DNA of 64,000 bases, from assembly GCF_000725805.1 (NCBI RefSeq), contig NZ_JOFT01000010.1, positions 124,001-188,000 of the forward strand. The letters run 5' to 3'. Made by a program: the position numbers and the translations under genes. This document shows, piece after piece, positions 15,828 through 26,489 of the stretch. The notes below the pieces were generated by a model. It ran no database searches, was not told the DNA's origin, and saw only the letters and a program-made list of their open reading frames with translations. Source of the stretch: Streptomyces xanthophaeus. GTDB lineage: Bacteria; Actinomycetota; Actinomycetes; Streptomycetales; Streptomycetaceae. The stretch's first letter is position 1. The number at the start of each line of letters is the position of its first letter.

Positions 15828-17432
15828 GTGAGCGATACGCAGGGCAGTCACCGCCGTGGCGGTCCCGTTCCGGGGCCGTACGAGGACCAGCCCGCCGCCG
15901 GTGCCCCCGGCGAACCGGAACCCGCGGTCCCCGCCCCGCGCGGTGGCCGCCGCGCCCGCGGCCGGACCGCCGCCGACGCCCCCGCCGCGTACGCCCCGCC
16001 TGCCCCGCCTGCCCCGCCCGCCCCGCGCGGCACCGGCAGGCGGCGCGGCGGCGCCGACCCGGCCCCCGCCCCGGGCACGGAGGACGCTCCGACCCTGCCC
16101 GGCACCGCCCCCGCGGGCCCCGGACGCCGCCGGGGCCCGGCCGCCGAGACCGCCCCGCCCGCCGCGGGCTCCGGAAGACGCCGCGGAGCCCCCGCCGAAG
16201 CCGCACCCACCGCCACCGCCACCGCCACCGCCACCGTCCCCGCGCCCGCGGGCCCCGGCCGCAGGCGCGCCCCCGGCGGCCGGCGGGCCGCACCCCGGAC
16301 CGGACCCACGCCCGGCACCGCCCCCACCGCAGCCCCCGGCGGGACCTGGCGGCGCATCATCCCGCAGGCCCTCGTCGTCGCCTTCCTCGCAGGCGGCACC
16401 ACCGCCTTCGTCGCCGCCGACAAATCCGTCCGGCTCACCGTCGACGGCGTACCGAGGACCCTGCACACCTTCGCCGGAGGCGTGGACGAACTGCTGGCCG
16501 CCGAAGGCCTCGGCGTCGGCCCCCACGACCTCGTCGCCCCCGCCCCCGGCGCACCCATCGAGGACGGCGAGGAGATCGTCGTCCGCTACGGCCGCCCCCT
16601 GCGCCTGACCGTCGACGGACAGCAGCGCCAGGTGTGGACCACCGCCCGCACCGTCGACGGGGCCCTGCGCCAGTTCGGCGTCCGCGCCGAGGGCGCCTAC
16701 CTCTCCGCCCCGCGCACCGCGCCCGTCCCGCGCGCCGGACTCGTCCTGAGCGTCCGCACCGAGCGCAGCGTCACCTTCATGGCCGACGGCCACGAACGCA
16801 CCATCCGCACCAACGCCGCCACCGTCGCGGAGGCCCTCGGCCAGGCCGGCATCACCCTCCAGGGCCAGGACAGCACCTCCGTACCCCCCGGCTCCTTCCC
16901 GCGCGACGGCCAGACCGTCACCGTCCTGCGCATCACCGGCACCCGCGAGGTCCGCGAGGAACGCATCCCGTACGCCACCGAGCGGGTCAAGGACGACGGC
17001 CTCTTCGCCGGGACCGAGGTCGTCGAGCGGGCGGGCCGCCCCGGCGCGCGCCGGGTCACCTACAGCCTGCGCACCGTCAACGGGGTCCGCCAGCAGCCCC
17101 GCCGGGTCGCCGAGGAGACCGTCCGCGAGCCCGTCACCCAGCTCGTCAAGGTCGGCACGAAGCCGCTGCCGAGCTCCGTCTCGGGCGCGGACGGCCTCAA
17201 CTGGGCCGCCCTGGCCCAGTGCGAATCCGGCGGACGGCCCTCGGCCACCGACCCCTCGGGCACCTACGGCGGCCTCTACCAGTTCGACGTCCGCACCTGG
17301 CAGGGCCTCGGCGGCAGCGGCCGCCCGCAGGACGCCTCCGGCTCGGAGCAGACGTACCGGGCGAAGAAGCTCTACGTGCAGCGGGGGGCGAGCCCCTGGC
17401 CGCACTGCGGCCGCAGGCTCACCCGGGGGTGA
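15828..17432 (+). CDS. rpfB: Resuscitation-promoting factor RpfB-like muralytic enzyme
   Basis: This 534-residue cell-wall enzyme cleaves peptidoglycan and helps spores or dormant cells resume growth. Residues 1-165 are an Ala/Pro/Arg-rich disordered cytoplasmic segment. One membrane helix follows (QALVVAFLAGGTTAFVAA, about 178-195), then three DUF348 repeats (VRLTVDGVPRTLHTF, LRLTVDGQQRQVWTT, VTFMADGHERTIRTN) and a G5 domain (about 365-440). The C-terminal lysozyme-like Rpf domain (LNWAALAQCESGGRPSAT) contains the catalytic Glu in CESGG and the paired Cys. GTG at 15828 has GGAG 8 bases upstream. A more upstream ATG-frame extension is dismissed. The long N-terminal tail is unusual compared with mycobacterial RpfB. 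Confidence 0.93.
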   Translation: MSDTQGSHRRGGPVPGPYEDQPAAGAPGEPEPAVPAPRGGRRARGRTAADAPAAYAPPAPPAPPAPRGTGRRRGGADPAPAPGTEDAPTLPGTAPAGPGRRRGPAAETAPPAAGSGRRRGAPAEAAPTATATATATVPAPAGPGRRRAPGGRRAAPRTGPTPGTAPTAAPGGTWRRIIPQALVVAFLAGGTTAFVAADKSVRLTVDGVPRTLHTFAGGVDELLAAEGLGVGPHDLVAPAPGAPIEDGEEIVVRYGRPLRLTVDGQQRQVWTTARTVDGALRQFGVRAEGAYLSAPRTAPVPRAGLVLSVRTERSVTFMADGHERTIRTNAATVAEALGQAGITLQGQDSTSVPPGSFPRDGQTVTVLRITGTREVREERIPYATERVKDDGLFAGTEVVERAGRPGARRVTYSLRTVNGVRQQPRRVAEETVREPVTQLVKVGTKPLPSSVSGADGLNWAALAQCESGGRPSATDPSGTYGGLYQFDVRTWQGLGGSGRPQDASGSEQTYRAKKLYVQRGASPWPHCGRRLTRG

Positions 17433-17474
17433 CCGCGGCGCGGGATCCCCCGGCCGATCTGAGACGCTTAACCG

Positions 17475-18386
17475 GTGAGCACCGCAGAGCAGCAGCCCGA
17501 ACCCGCCTCCCCCAGTACCCCCGACGCCCTCCTCGGCGCGTCCGACATCCGTGAGCTGGCCGCAGCCCTCGGTGTCCGCCCGACGAAGCAGAAGGGCCAG
17601 AACTTCGTCATCGACGCCAACACGGTCCGCCGGATCGTGCGCACCGCCGAGGTGCGCCCCGACGACGTGGTCGTCGAGGTCGGGCCGGGCCTGGGCTCGC
17701 TGACGCTGGCACTGCTGGAGGCCGCGGACCGGGTCGTCGCCGTCGAGATCGACGACATCCTGGCCGCGGCGCTGCCCGCCACCATCGAGGCCCGCATGCC
17801 CGCGCGCCGCGACCGCTTCGCGCTCGTCCACTCCGACGCGATGCTCGTGACGGAACTGCCCGGACCGGCGCCGACCGCGCTCGTCGCGAACCTGCCGTAC
17901 AACGTGGCCGTGCCCGTCCTGCTCACGATGCTCGACCGCTTCCCCAGCATCGAGCGCACCCTGGTCATGGTGCAGGCGGAGGTCGCCGACCGGCTCGCCG
18001 CGCGACCGGGCAACAAGGTGTACGGCGTCCCCTCCGTCAAGGCCAACTGGTACGCCGACGTCAAGCGCGCCGGATCCATCGGCCGCAACGTCTTCTGGCC
18101 CGCCCCGAACGTCGACTCGGGCCTCGTCTCCCTGGTGCGCCGGGCCGAGCCGGTCAAGACCAGCGCCACGAAGGCGGAGGTCTTCGCGGTCGTGGACGCG
18201 GCCTTCGCGCAGCGCCGCAAGACCCTGCGGGCCGCCCTCACCGGATGGGCCGGCTCCGCGCCGGGCGCCGAGGCCGCGCTGGTGGCCGCGGGCGTCTCCC
18301 CGCAGGCCCGCGGCGAATCCCTCACGGTCGAGGAGTTCGCGGCGATCGCCGAGAACAAGCCCGAGGCGCCGAGGCCCGCGCTGTGA
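17475..18386 (+). CDS. rsmA: 16S rRNA (adenine1518-N6/adenine1519-N6)-dimethyltransferase
   Basis: This 303-residue KsgA/RsmA enzyme dimethylates two adjacent adenines in the 3' helix of 16S rRNA late in 30S assembly. The SAM-binding motif is [18 protein letters not shown] (about residues 69-86), the acidic loop is VVAVEIDD, and the catalytic motif is [11 protein letters not shown] (about 138-148). [15 protein letters not shown] at the N-terminus is also canonical. The GTG start has no obvious ribosome binding site. Its stop overlaps ispE by four bases. The neighbour order rpfB-rsmA-ispE matches that of mycobacteria. Confidence 0.95.
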   Translation: MSTAEQQPEPASPSTPDALLGASDIRELAAALGVRPTKQKGQNFVIDANTVRRIVRTAEVRPDDVVVEVGPGLGSLTLALLEAADRVVAVEIDDILAAALPATIEARMPARRDRFALVHSDAMLVTELPGPAPTALVANLPYNVAVPVLLTMLDRFPSIERTLVMVQAEVADRLAARPGNKVYGVPSVKANWYADVKRAGSIGRNVFWPAPNVDSGLVSLVRRAEPVKTSATKAEVFAVVDAAFAQRRKTLRAALTGWAGSAPGAEAALVAAGVSPQARGESLTVEEFAAIAENKPEAPRPAL

Positions 18387-19279
18387 GCGTGACCGTACGG
18401 GTCCCGGCGAAGGTCAACGTCCAGCTGGCGGTGGGCGCGGCCCGCCCCGACGGCTTCCACGCCCTGGCCAACGTCTTCCTCGCCGTGTCCCTCTTCGACG
18501 AGGTCACCGCCACCCCCGCGGCCACCCTGACCGTCACCTGCGAGGGCCCCGACGCGGACCGGGTCCCGCTGGACCGCACCAACCTCGCCGCGCGCGCCGC
18601 CGAACTGCTCGCCGAGCGGGCCGGCATCGAGCCCGCCGTCCACCTCCACATCGCCAAGAGCATCCCCGTCGCGGGCGGCATGGCGGGCGGCAGCGCGGAC
18701 GGCGCCGCCGCGCTGCTGGCCTGCGACGCCCTGTGGGGCCTGAACACCCCGCGCGCCGAGCTGCTCGACATCTGCGCGGTGCTCGGCAGCGACGTCCCCT
18801 TCAGCCTCGTCGGCGGCGCCGCGCTGGGCACCGGGCGGGGCGAACTGCTCACCCCGGTGGAAGCGGGCGCCTTCCACTGGGTGTTCGCGGTGGCCGACGG
18901 CGGCCTGTCCACCCCGGCGGTGTTCCACGAGTTCGACCGCCTCACCGCCGGGACGGCCGTCCCCGAGCCCGAAGCCTCCCCGGCACTGCTCGCCGCCCTC
19001 GCCTCGGGCGACCCCGACGCGCTGGCCGCCACGCTGGCCAACGACCTCCAGCCGGCCGCGCTGTCGCTGCGCCCGGCCTTGGCGGACACCTTGGCGGCGG
19101 GCACCGGGGCGGGGGCGCTGGCCGCGCTGGTCTCCGGCTCGGGGCCGACGACCGCGTTCCTGGTCCGTGACGAGGAGGCGGCGGCGAAGGTGGCGGCGGC
19201 CCTGGAGGCGTCCGGCACCTGCCGGGCCACTCGCGTGGCGTCGGGCCCGGCACCGGGAGCCACGGTCCTGCCGGCCTGA
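18383..19279 (+). CDS. ispE: 4-diphosphocytidyl-2-C-methyl-D-erythritol kinase IspE
   Basis: This 298-residue GHMP kinase phosphorylates the 2-hydroxyl of CDP-methylerythritol in the MEP pathway to isoprenoid precursors. It starts with [22 protein letters not shown], carrying the substrate-contacting Lys and the DGFH motif. The ATP-binding glycine-rich loop [17 protein letters not shown] is at about residues 94-110, and [20 protein letters not shown] and the late [10 protein letters not shown] motif complete the fold. GTG at 18383 overlaps the rsmA stop (GTGA), so translation is probably coupled. A long Gly/Ala-rich stretch near residues 230-245 is ordinary for this genus. Confidence 0.95.
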   Translation: MSVTVRVPAKVNVQLAVGAARPDGFHALANVFLAVSLFDEVTATPAATLTVTCEGPDADRVPLDRTNLAARAAELLAERAGIEPAVHLHIAKSIPVAGGMAGGSADGAAALLACDALWGLNTPRAELLDICAVLGSDVPFSLVGGAALGTGRGELLTPVEAGAFHWVFAVADGGLSTPAVFHEFDRLTAGTAVPEPEASPALLAALASGDPDALAATLANDLQPAALSLRPALADTLAAGTGAGALAALVSGSGPTTAFLVRDEEAAAKVAAALEASGTCRATRVASGPAPGATVLPA

Positions 19280-19338
19280 CGTGTCCCGTGCGGGGCTTGG
19301 CGGTGTGTGTCTGCCGCGCCGCTGCCGGGGGCCAGCCC

Positions 19339-19410
19339 CCGGACCCCCGCGCCTCAAGCTCCCCCGGACGGAGTCTGGGGGAGTTTGAGGAGCGGGGTCC
19401 GGGGCGGAGT
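19339..19410. repeat. Dispersed palindromic repeat downstream of ispE
   Basis: Nested inverted arms occur: CCCCGGACCCC with GGGGTCCGGGG on the outside, CCTCAAGCTCCCCC with GGGGGAGTTTGAGG inside, and loop GGACGGAGTCT-like. This is the layout of a repeat family I recognise from intergenic regions of many Streptomyces genomes; it may double as the ispE terminator. The rest of the 19280-19536 gap shows no gene. Confidence 0.6.
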
Positions 19411-19536
19411 CCCGTGCAGCGGCGCCGCAGACGGGCCACCACCCCACGGCCGAGCCCCGCAGGGCCCCGGTACCTAGGCCCGAGTTGAGTATCCGGGCCC
19501 TGTCGGGCGGCAGGGCCCGGGCGGCACCGTGGCGGC

Positions 19537-20886
19537 ATGACAGCCAGCGCACGCGACCTCGCCGCCGCCACCCCAGCCACCCGTGACCGGTACGTCGACC
19601 TGCTGCGCGTGGCCTCGCTGGGCACCGTCGTGTGCGGGCACTGGCTGATGGCCGCCGTCAGCGGCGACGGCATAGGGAACCTGCTCGCCCTGCTGCCCGC
19701 GCTCCAGGTGCTCACCTGGGCCCTCCAGGTCATGCCCGTCTTCTTCTTCGTCGGCGGGTTCTCGCACGCCCTGTCCTACCGTTCGCTCGCCCGCCGCAGC
19801 GACGGCCCCGTCTACGCCGCCTTCCTGCGGGCCCGGCTCCAGCGGCTGCTGCGGCCCACCCTGGTGTTCGTCCTGGTGTGGAGCGTGCTCGCGCTGGCCG
19901 TCCAGCTCGCGGGCGGCGGCGACGGGCGGCTGGCCGGGGCCGCGCTGCGGGTGGTCACCCAGCCCCTGTGGTTCATCGGGATCTACCTCGCGATGGTCGC
20001 CTTCACCCCGCCGCTGCTCCGGCTCCACGAGCGCTTCGGCTGGGCCGCCTTCGCCGGGCTCGTGGCCGCGGCCGGCCTGGTCGACGTCCTGCGCTTCGCG
20101 CTCGGCGTGCCGTACGTGGAGTTCCTGAACTTCGCCTTCGTCTGGCTCGCCGTCCACCAGCTCGGCTTCCTGCGCGCCGACGGCCGCATCCGCAGGCCCG
20201 CCCTGCTCGCCGCCACCGGTCTCGCCGGGGCCGTCCTGCTGGTGGCCTTCGGCCCGTACCCGCTGTCCATGGTCGGGATGCCCGGCGAGCGGGTCTCCAA
20301 CATGGCCCCGCCCACCTTCGCCCTGCTCTGCCACGGCATGTGGCTCGTCGGGGCCGTGCAGCTGATGGCGGGCCCCGCCACCGTCTGGCTGCGCCGCCCC
20401 CGGGTCTGGCGCGGGGTCGTCGCCGCCAACGGCATCGCCATGACCGCCTTCCTGTGGCACCTGTCCGCCATGCTCGGCGTGTACGGGGTCCAGCTCGCCC
20501 TCGGCCTGGACCTGCCGGTCCCGACGAGCGCCGCCTGGTGGGCCCAGGTACCGGTGCGGGTGCTCGCCGCGATCGCACTGACCGGCCTGTTCGTCGCGCT
20601 CTTCCGCCGCTTCGAGACCCCCGCCGGGGCCCCGGCGAAGGCTGCCCCTGAGGCGACGGCCGCCCCCGCCCGGGCGAGCGGGCCGGGCGCCGCCCTCGGG
20701 ATCGCCCTGTGCCTGTTCGGCGTCCTCGGCCTGTCCATGACCGGCCTCGGGGGTCTGCTGGAGGGCCACAGCGCCACCCTCGTCGCAGTCCCGCTGACCG
20801 CCCCGACGGCCATCGGCATGGCCGTGGGAGGCTGGCTCCTGGTGGAGCGGTCCGCCGCGGCCCGGAGCGTTAGGCTGAGGGGCTGA
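19537..20886 (+). CDS. Acyltransferase 3 (OafA/WecH-like) integral membrane protein
   Basis: This 449-residue protein has about ten to twelve hydrophobic helices across its length. The N-terminal part carries RDRYVDLLRVASLGTVVCGHW, the Arg-x-x-x-(L/D) start and conserved His typical of acyltransferase-3 proteins. VMPVFFFVGGFSHALSYRS and LWFIGIYLAMVAFTPPLLRLHE follow. These enzymes move acyl groups from CoA onto sugars, cell-wall polymers or secondary metabolites at the membrane. The acceptor cannot be predicted here. The start ATG lacks a strong ribosome binding site but the next upstream in-frame options are in the repeat region. It ends 28 bp before the ABC-F gene. Confidence 0.85.
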   Translation: MTASARDLAAATPATRDRYVDLLRVASLGTVVCGHWLMAAVSGDGIGNLLALLPALQVLTWALQVMPVFFFVGGFSHALSYRSLARRSDGPVYAAFLRARLQRLLRPTLVFVLVWSVLALAVQLAGGGDGRLAGAALRVVTQPLWFIGIYLAMVAFTPPLLRLHERFGWAAFAGLVAAAGLVDVLRFALGVPYVEFLNFAFVWLAVHQLGFLRADGRIRRPALLAATGLAGAVLLVAFGPYPLSMVGMPGERVSNMAPPTFALLCHGMWLVGAVQLMAGPATVWLRRPRVWRGVVAANGIAMTAFLWHLSAMLGVYGVQLALGLDLPVPTSAAWWAQVPVRVLAAIALTGLFVALFRRFETPAGAPAKAAPEATAAPARASGPGAALGIALCLFGVLGLSMTGLGGLLEGHSATLVAVPLTAPTAIGMAVGGWLLVERSAAARSVRLRG

Positions 20887-20914
20887 TCCACAAACCTTCC
20901 CTGGAGCGCGTCTG

Positions 20915-22717
<1,803 letters not shown>

Positions 22718-22764
22718 CCCCGGGGGCGCGCCCGGGCCAACTGGCCCGATAACGACGGCGTCAC

Positions 22765-22803
22765 GGGCCGGTCCTCCCTTGGGTACAGGGGGCGGACCGG
22801 CCC
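22765..22803 (+). terminator. Candidate terminator after the ABC-F gene
   Basis: GGGCCGGTCC (22765-22774) pairs with GGACCGGCCC (22794-22803) over a 19-base loop. It lies in the 155-bp gap between the ABC-F gene and the first propeller gene. Confidence 0.5.
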
Positions 22804-22872
22804 GGCGCATGTGTGCCGTCAGTGATAGAAAGGTCATCCTCCACGACCTCCTGAAGCCGAAAGTGTGCGCTG

Positions 22873-24519
22873 ATGACCGAGCCGCCCCAGCCGCCGAACC
22901 AGCCGCCGACGCCTTCTGGTTACGGCCACCTGCCCGGCCCGCCGCAGCCCGGCTACGGATATCCGGCCGCACCGCAGGGCGACAATCCGTACGCCCAGCC
23001 GTCCCCGTACGGCCAGCAGCCGCCGCAGCCCGGCGGTTACGGCTTCCCGCCCCCGCCGCCCGGCGCGCCGCAGATGCCGGGCATGCCGCCGGGGGCCTCC
23101 GGCATGCCTCCGAAGAAGAAGCGGACCGTGCTGATCGCGGCCTCGGTCGCGGGCGCCCTCGTGCTGGGCACCGTCGCCTACGTGGGCTTCTTCCGGGGCG
23201 GCGACGCGGAGCCCAAGCAGCCCGTCGCGCAGTCCTCCGGGCCCACCACCGACGCGAAGCCCTCGGCCTCCCCGTCCGTGGACAAGGGCGACGGCAGCGG
23301 CAACGGCGCCGGCGAGGAGGACCTCAACTCCGGCCGCAAGGACGGGGAGGACAAGGTCCTCTGGCTCAAGACCAACAAGATCGACGGACCCGGCGCGGGC
23401 GTCGAGGCCAAGGGCCAGTGGGTCGTCGGCGACACCGTCGTCAAGAGCGTCTGGAAGAGCATCACCGGTTACGGCACCGCCGACGGCAAGGAGAAGTGGA
23501 CGATCAGCTTCCCCGCCGAGATCTGTGCGGTCACCGACCAGATGACGGCCGACGGCAAGACCGTCGTCATGTACGAGGACGGGGAATCGGACTCCGCCCA
23601 GTGCAACCAGATCAAGATGATCGACCTCAAGGCGGGCAAGGAGGGCTGGTCGAAGGAGGTGGCCAAGGAGGGCCTCTTCGACCTCTTCTCCGGCCCCAGC
23701 CTCTCGCTAACCGGGGACACCGTCTCCGTGAACCGGGTGACCCGCGCCACCGCCTTCAAGGTGAGCACCGGTGACAAGCTCTTCGCCAGCCCGTCCGAGG
23801 GATGCCAGGCCGGTGCCTACGTCGGCGGCAACGGCAAGATGATCGGCATCGCCACCTGCCAGGACGCCGACAGCACCGTCGAGGTGCAGGACGCCGACCC
23901 GGCCACCGGCAAGACGACCTGGTCCTTCAAGCTCCCCAAGGGCTTCAAGGTCACCAGCGTCTACTCGGTGGACCCGCTCGTCCTCGACATCGGCAACGAG
24001 GCCAAGAAGGAACGCTCCATCGTGGTCCTGGGACCCGACGGCAAGCAGCGCAACACGGTGACCGGGGAGGGCAGCTTCGCCACCCGCTGCGGAAGTTCCT
24101 TCAGCCAGTCCTACCAGTGCTCCTCCGGCGTGGTCGACTCCGGGATCCTCTACCTGCCCACCGCCCCGGCCGCCGGCACGGGCAACGAGATCGTCGCCTT
24201 CGACCTGGGCACCGGCAAGGTCAAGTGGCGCATCCCCGCCGGGGACAAGCGCACCATGATCCCGCTCCAGGCCGCCGGCGGCCAGCTGATCGTCTACCGC
24301 AAGGCGGAGTACGACCAGGGCGGCGAGGTCCTCACCGTCCCCGCGGCCGGGGGCACGCCGACCCCGGTGCTGCGCCACCCGTCGGGCGCCGCCGCCCCGG
24401 TCGAGAGCTCCTTCTACGCCCCGAAGACCGACTACGTGGACGGCCGCTTCTTCATCTCCGCCACGCGGCTGCTCGCCAAGGGCAAGGACGAGAAGCTCCT
24501 GATGGTCTTCGGCAAGTGA
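22873..24519 (+). CDS. Membrane-anchored PQQ-like beta-propeller protein
   Basis: This 548-residue protein has three parts. Residues 1-80 are a cytoplasmic Pro/Gly/Tyr/Gln-rich tail. KKKRTVLIAASVAGALVLGTVAYVGF (about 77-102) is one membrane helix. From about residue 150 the protein is extracytoplasmic, with repeated propeller motifs such as VEAKGQWVVGDTVVKSV, TADGKTVVMYEDG and AFDLGTGKVKWRI. The VFDLxTGKxxW-type repeats are characteristic of PQQ-binding-like (BamB/PQQ) propellers, but no PQQ ligand residues can be assigned. A similar gene follows after 41 bp, so this is a tandem paralogue pair in one operon. Function is unknown, perhaps cell-envelope sensing or scaffolding. Confidence 0.82.
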   Translation: MTEPPQPPNQPPTPSGYGHLPGPPQPGYGYPAAPQGDNPYAQPSPYGQQPPQPGGYGFPPPPPGAPQMPGMPPGASGMPPKKKRTVLIAASVAGALVLGTVAYVGFFRGGDAEPKQPVAQSSGPTTDAKPSASPSVDKGDGSGNGAGEEDLNSGRKDGEDKVLWLKTNKIDGPGAGVEAKGQWVVGDTVVKSVWKSITGYGTADGKEKWTISFPAEICAVTDQMTADGKTVVMYEDGESDSAQCNQIKMIDLKAGKEGWSKEVAKEGLFDLFSGPSLSLTGDTVSVNRVTRATAFKVSTGDKLFASPSEGCQAGAYVGGNGKMIGIATCQDADSTVEVQDADPATGKTTWSFKLPKGFKVTSVYSVDPLVLDIGNEAKKERSIVVLGPDGKQRNTVTGEGSFATRCGSSFSQSYQCSSGVVDSGILYLPTAPAAGTGNEIVAFDLGTGKVKWRIPAGDKRTMIPLQAAGGQLIVYRKAEYDQGGEVLTVPAAGGTPTPVLRHPSGAAAPVESSFYAPKTDYVDGRFFISATRLLAKGKDEKLLMVFGK

Positions 24520-24560
24520 AACGCGTCCACCGAGCCGCCCACGAGAGGCAGTAGCAACAG

Positions 24561-26360
24561 ATGAGTACCCCCCCGCCCCCGCAGCAGCCGCCGTCCGGTG
24601 GCTTCGGCGCCCCGCCGCCCGGCCAGCCGCCCCAGGGCGGGTTCGGCGCGCCCACGCCGCCGCCCCCGCAGCAGCCGCCCGTGACGCCCCCGCCGCCGCA
24701 GCAGCCCCCCGCGCCGCCGCAGCAGCAGCCCGGCGCCCCGGCGCAGCCCCCGTACGGGCAGCAGCCCGGCGCTCCGGCGCAGCCCGCGTACGGCTACCCG
24801 CAGACCGGCCCCGGCTACGGCTACCCGCAGCAGCAGCCCGGCGCCCCGGCGCCGTACGGCCCGCCCACCACGCCCATGTCCGTGTCCTCGGCCCCGGCCG
24901 GCGGCGGGGGCGGCGGCAACGAGAAGCGCACCCAGCTGATGATCGTCGGCGCGGCCCTCCTGGCCATCGTCATGATCATCGGCGGTGGCTTCTGGTACGT
25001 CTCGGGCGACAACGGCGGCGGCACCACGACCACCGCGGACGGCGGCCCCAGCGGCTCCCCGGACGGCGACAAGCCCCAGGCGGGCGGCGGCGGTTCCGAG
25101 AAGGTCCCGTCCAACCCCAAGTCGAAGACCCTGATCAACGTGCCGCTCCCGGCCCCCGAGGAGCAGGTCACCGTCAAGGGCTCCTGGATCACCGACTCCA
25201 CCTACATCAAGTCCGATGTGGCGAAGGTCGTCGGCTACAACCTCGTCGACGGCGGCAAGAAGTGGGAGACGCCGTTCCCCGCTCAGCTCTGCGGTGCGAC
25301 CAAGCACGTCAGCGAGGGCAAGACGGCCGTCCTCTTCGAGGAGGCCATGCCGACCCCGGAGAAGAAGTACCAGCCCTGCACCCACGTCGGCGTCATCGAC
25401 CTGGAGACGGGCAAGCTCCTGTGGTCCGCCGCCGCCAAGTCCTCCACCGGCGGTGACAAGAACGTCACCTTCGCCGAGGTCTCCCTCAGCGGCACGACCG
25501 TCGCCGCGGGCGGCCTCTCGGGCGGCGCCGCCTGGAACCTGACCGACGGCAAGCCCCTGTGGCAGCCCAAGGTCGACGGCGAAGGCTGCTACGACCTCGG
25601 CTACGCGGGCGGCGAGGCCCTCGCCGTGCTCCGCAAGTGCGGCCGCAGCCCCAACCAGACGCTGCACGCGCAGTCCCTGGACCCGGCCACCGGCGCGGTC
25701 AAGTCCACCTACAAGCTCTCCCCGGGCATCGAGTGGGCCGGCATCATCTCCACCAAGCCGCTGGTCATCGCCGCCGACGTCGGCAAGACCGCCAAGAACG
25801 CCACCGGCGTCAGCGACCTCTTCGTCATCGACGACGCGGGCCAGCTCAAGGCGAGCATCTCCCTGGCCTCCGGCAACTTCAACCCCGACTGCCCCGCCAC
25901 CGAGGTCGAGCAGTGCGTGAACATGGTGGTCGGCAACGGCAAGCTCTACCTGCCCTCCTACGAGCACCAGGGCCAGGACACCAGCGGCGCCCGCACCAAC
26001 GAGCTGCTCTCCTTCGACCTGGAGACCGGCAAGCAGACCAGCGACCGCGCCGACGCGGGTGAGCGCTACCAGATCATGCCGCTGCGCATGGACGGCTCCA
26101 ACGTCATCGCGTACAAGATCCCCCCGTACGACAAGGGCGGCCAGATCGTCAGCATCGACGGGAAGACCATGAAGGAGACCGTCCTCATGGAGAACCCGGG
26201 GGACAAGACCAGCCAGCGCGCGGAGACCGGCATCACGCCCACCGCCGCCGAGTACCGCTACCACAACGGCAAGCTGTTCATCGCCCGCTGGTACGCGCGC
26301 AAGCCCTACTCGGGCGGCGGCGACCCCGAGTACCTGTTCGTCTCGTACACGGCGAGCTGA
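24561..26360 (+). CDS. Membrane-anchored PQQ-like beta-propeller protein (tandem paralogue)
   Basis: This 599-residue protein has the same plan as the preceding gene. Residues 1-115 are a longer Pro/Gln/Gly-rich cytoplasmic tail, KRTQLMIVGAALLAIVMIIGGGFWYVS (about 123-149) is the single membrane helix, and an external linker and propeller repeats follow (VKGSWITDSTYIKSDVAKV, GVIDLETGKLLW, SFDLETGKQTSDR). The shared motif IVAYKI/IVYRKAEYDQGG near the end and the YRYHNGKLFIARW/DGRFFISATRL close show that the two are duplicates. Cys pairs in the propeller (CGATKH, CYDLGY, CPATEVEQC) may form disulfides outside the cell. An AGAGGCAG sequence lies upstream of the ATG. A strong hairpin terminates the operon. 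Confidence 0.82.
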   Translation: MSTPPPPQQPPSGGFGAPPPGQPPQGGFGAPTPPPPQQPPVTPPPPQQPPAPPQQQPGAPAQPPYGQQPGAPAQPAYGYPQTGPGYGYPQQQPGAPAPYGPPTTPMSVSSAPAGGGGGGNEKRTQLMIVGAALLAIVMIIGGGFWYVSGDNGGGTTTTADGGPSGSPDGDKPQAGGGGSEKVPSNPKSKTLINVPLPAPEEQVTVKGSWITDSTYIKSDVAKVVGYNLVDGGKKWETPFPAQLCGATKHVSEGKTAVLFEEAMPTPEKKYQPCTHVGVIDLETGKLLWSAAAKSSTGGDKNVTFAEVSLSGTTVAAGGLSGGAAWNLTDGKPLWQPKVDGEGCYDLGYAGGEALAVLRKCGRSPNQTLHAQSLDPATGAVKSTYKLSPGIEWAGIISTKPLVIAADVGKTAKNATGVSDLFVIDDAGQLKASISLASGNFNPDCPATEVEQCVNMVVGNGKLYLPSYEHQGQDTSGARTNELLSFDLETGKQTSDRADAGERYQIMPLRMDGSNVIAYKIPPYDKGGQIVSIDGKTMKETVLMENPGDKTSQRAETGITPTAAEYRYHNGKLFIARWYARKPYSGGGDPEYLFVSYTAS

Positions 26361-26379
26361 CCGGCCGCAGCGCCCCTCG

Positions 26380-26414
26380 GAAGCCCCCGGAAGGTCCGTC
26401 CTTCCGGGGGCTTC
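26380..26414 (+). terminator. Hairpin terminator of the propeller operon
   Basis: A perfect 15-bp stem GAAGCCCCCGGAAGG/CCTTCCGGGGGCTTC with a 5-base loop begins 20 bp after the stop codon. Confidence 0.85.
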
Positions 26415-26489
26415 TGCGCGGTATCCCCCGCGCACCGTCGAACAAGCGTGTAGCTTGCCGGGTCAGAAGGGTGGGGGTGGGGAGCCTCG

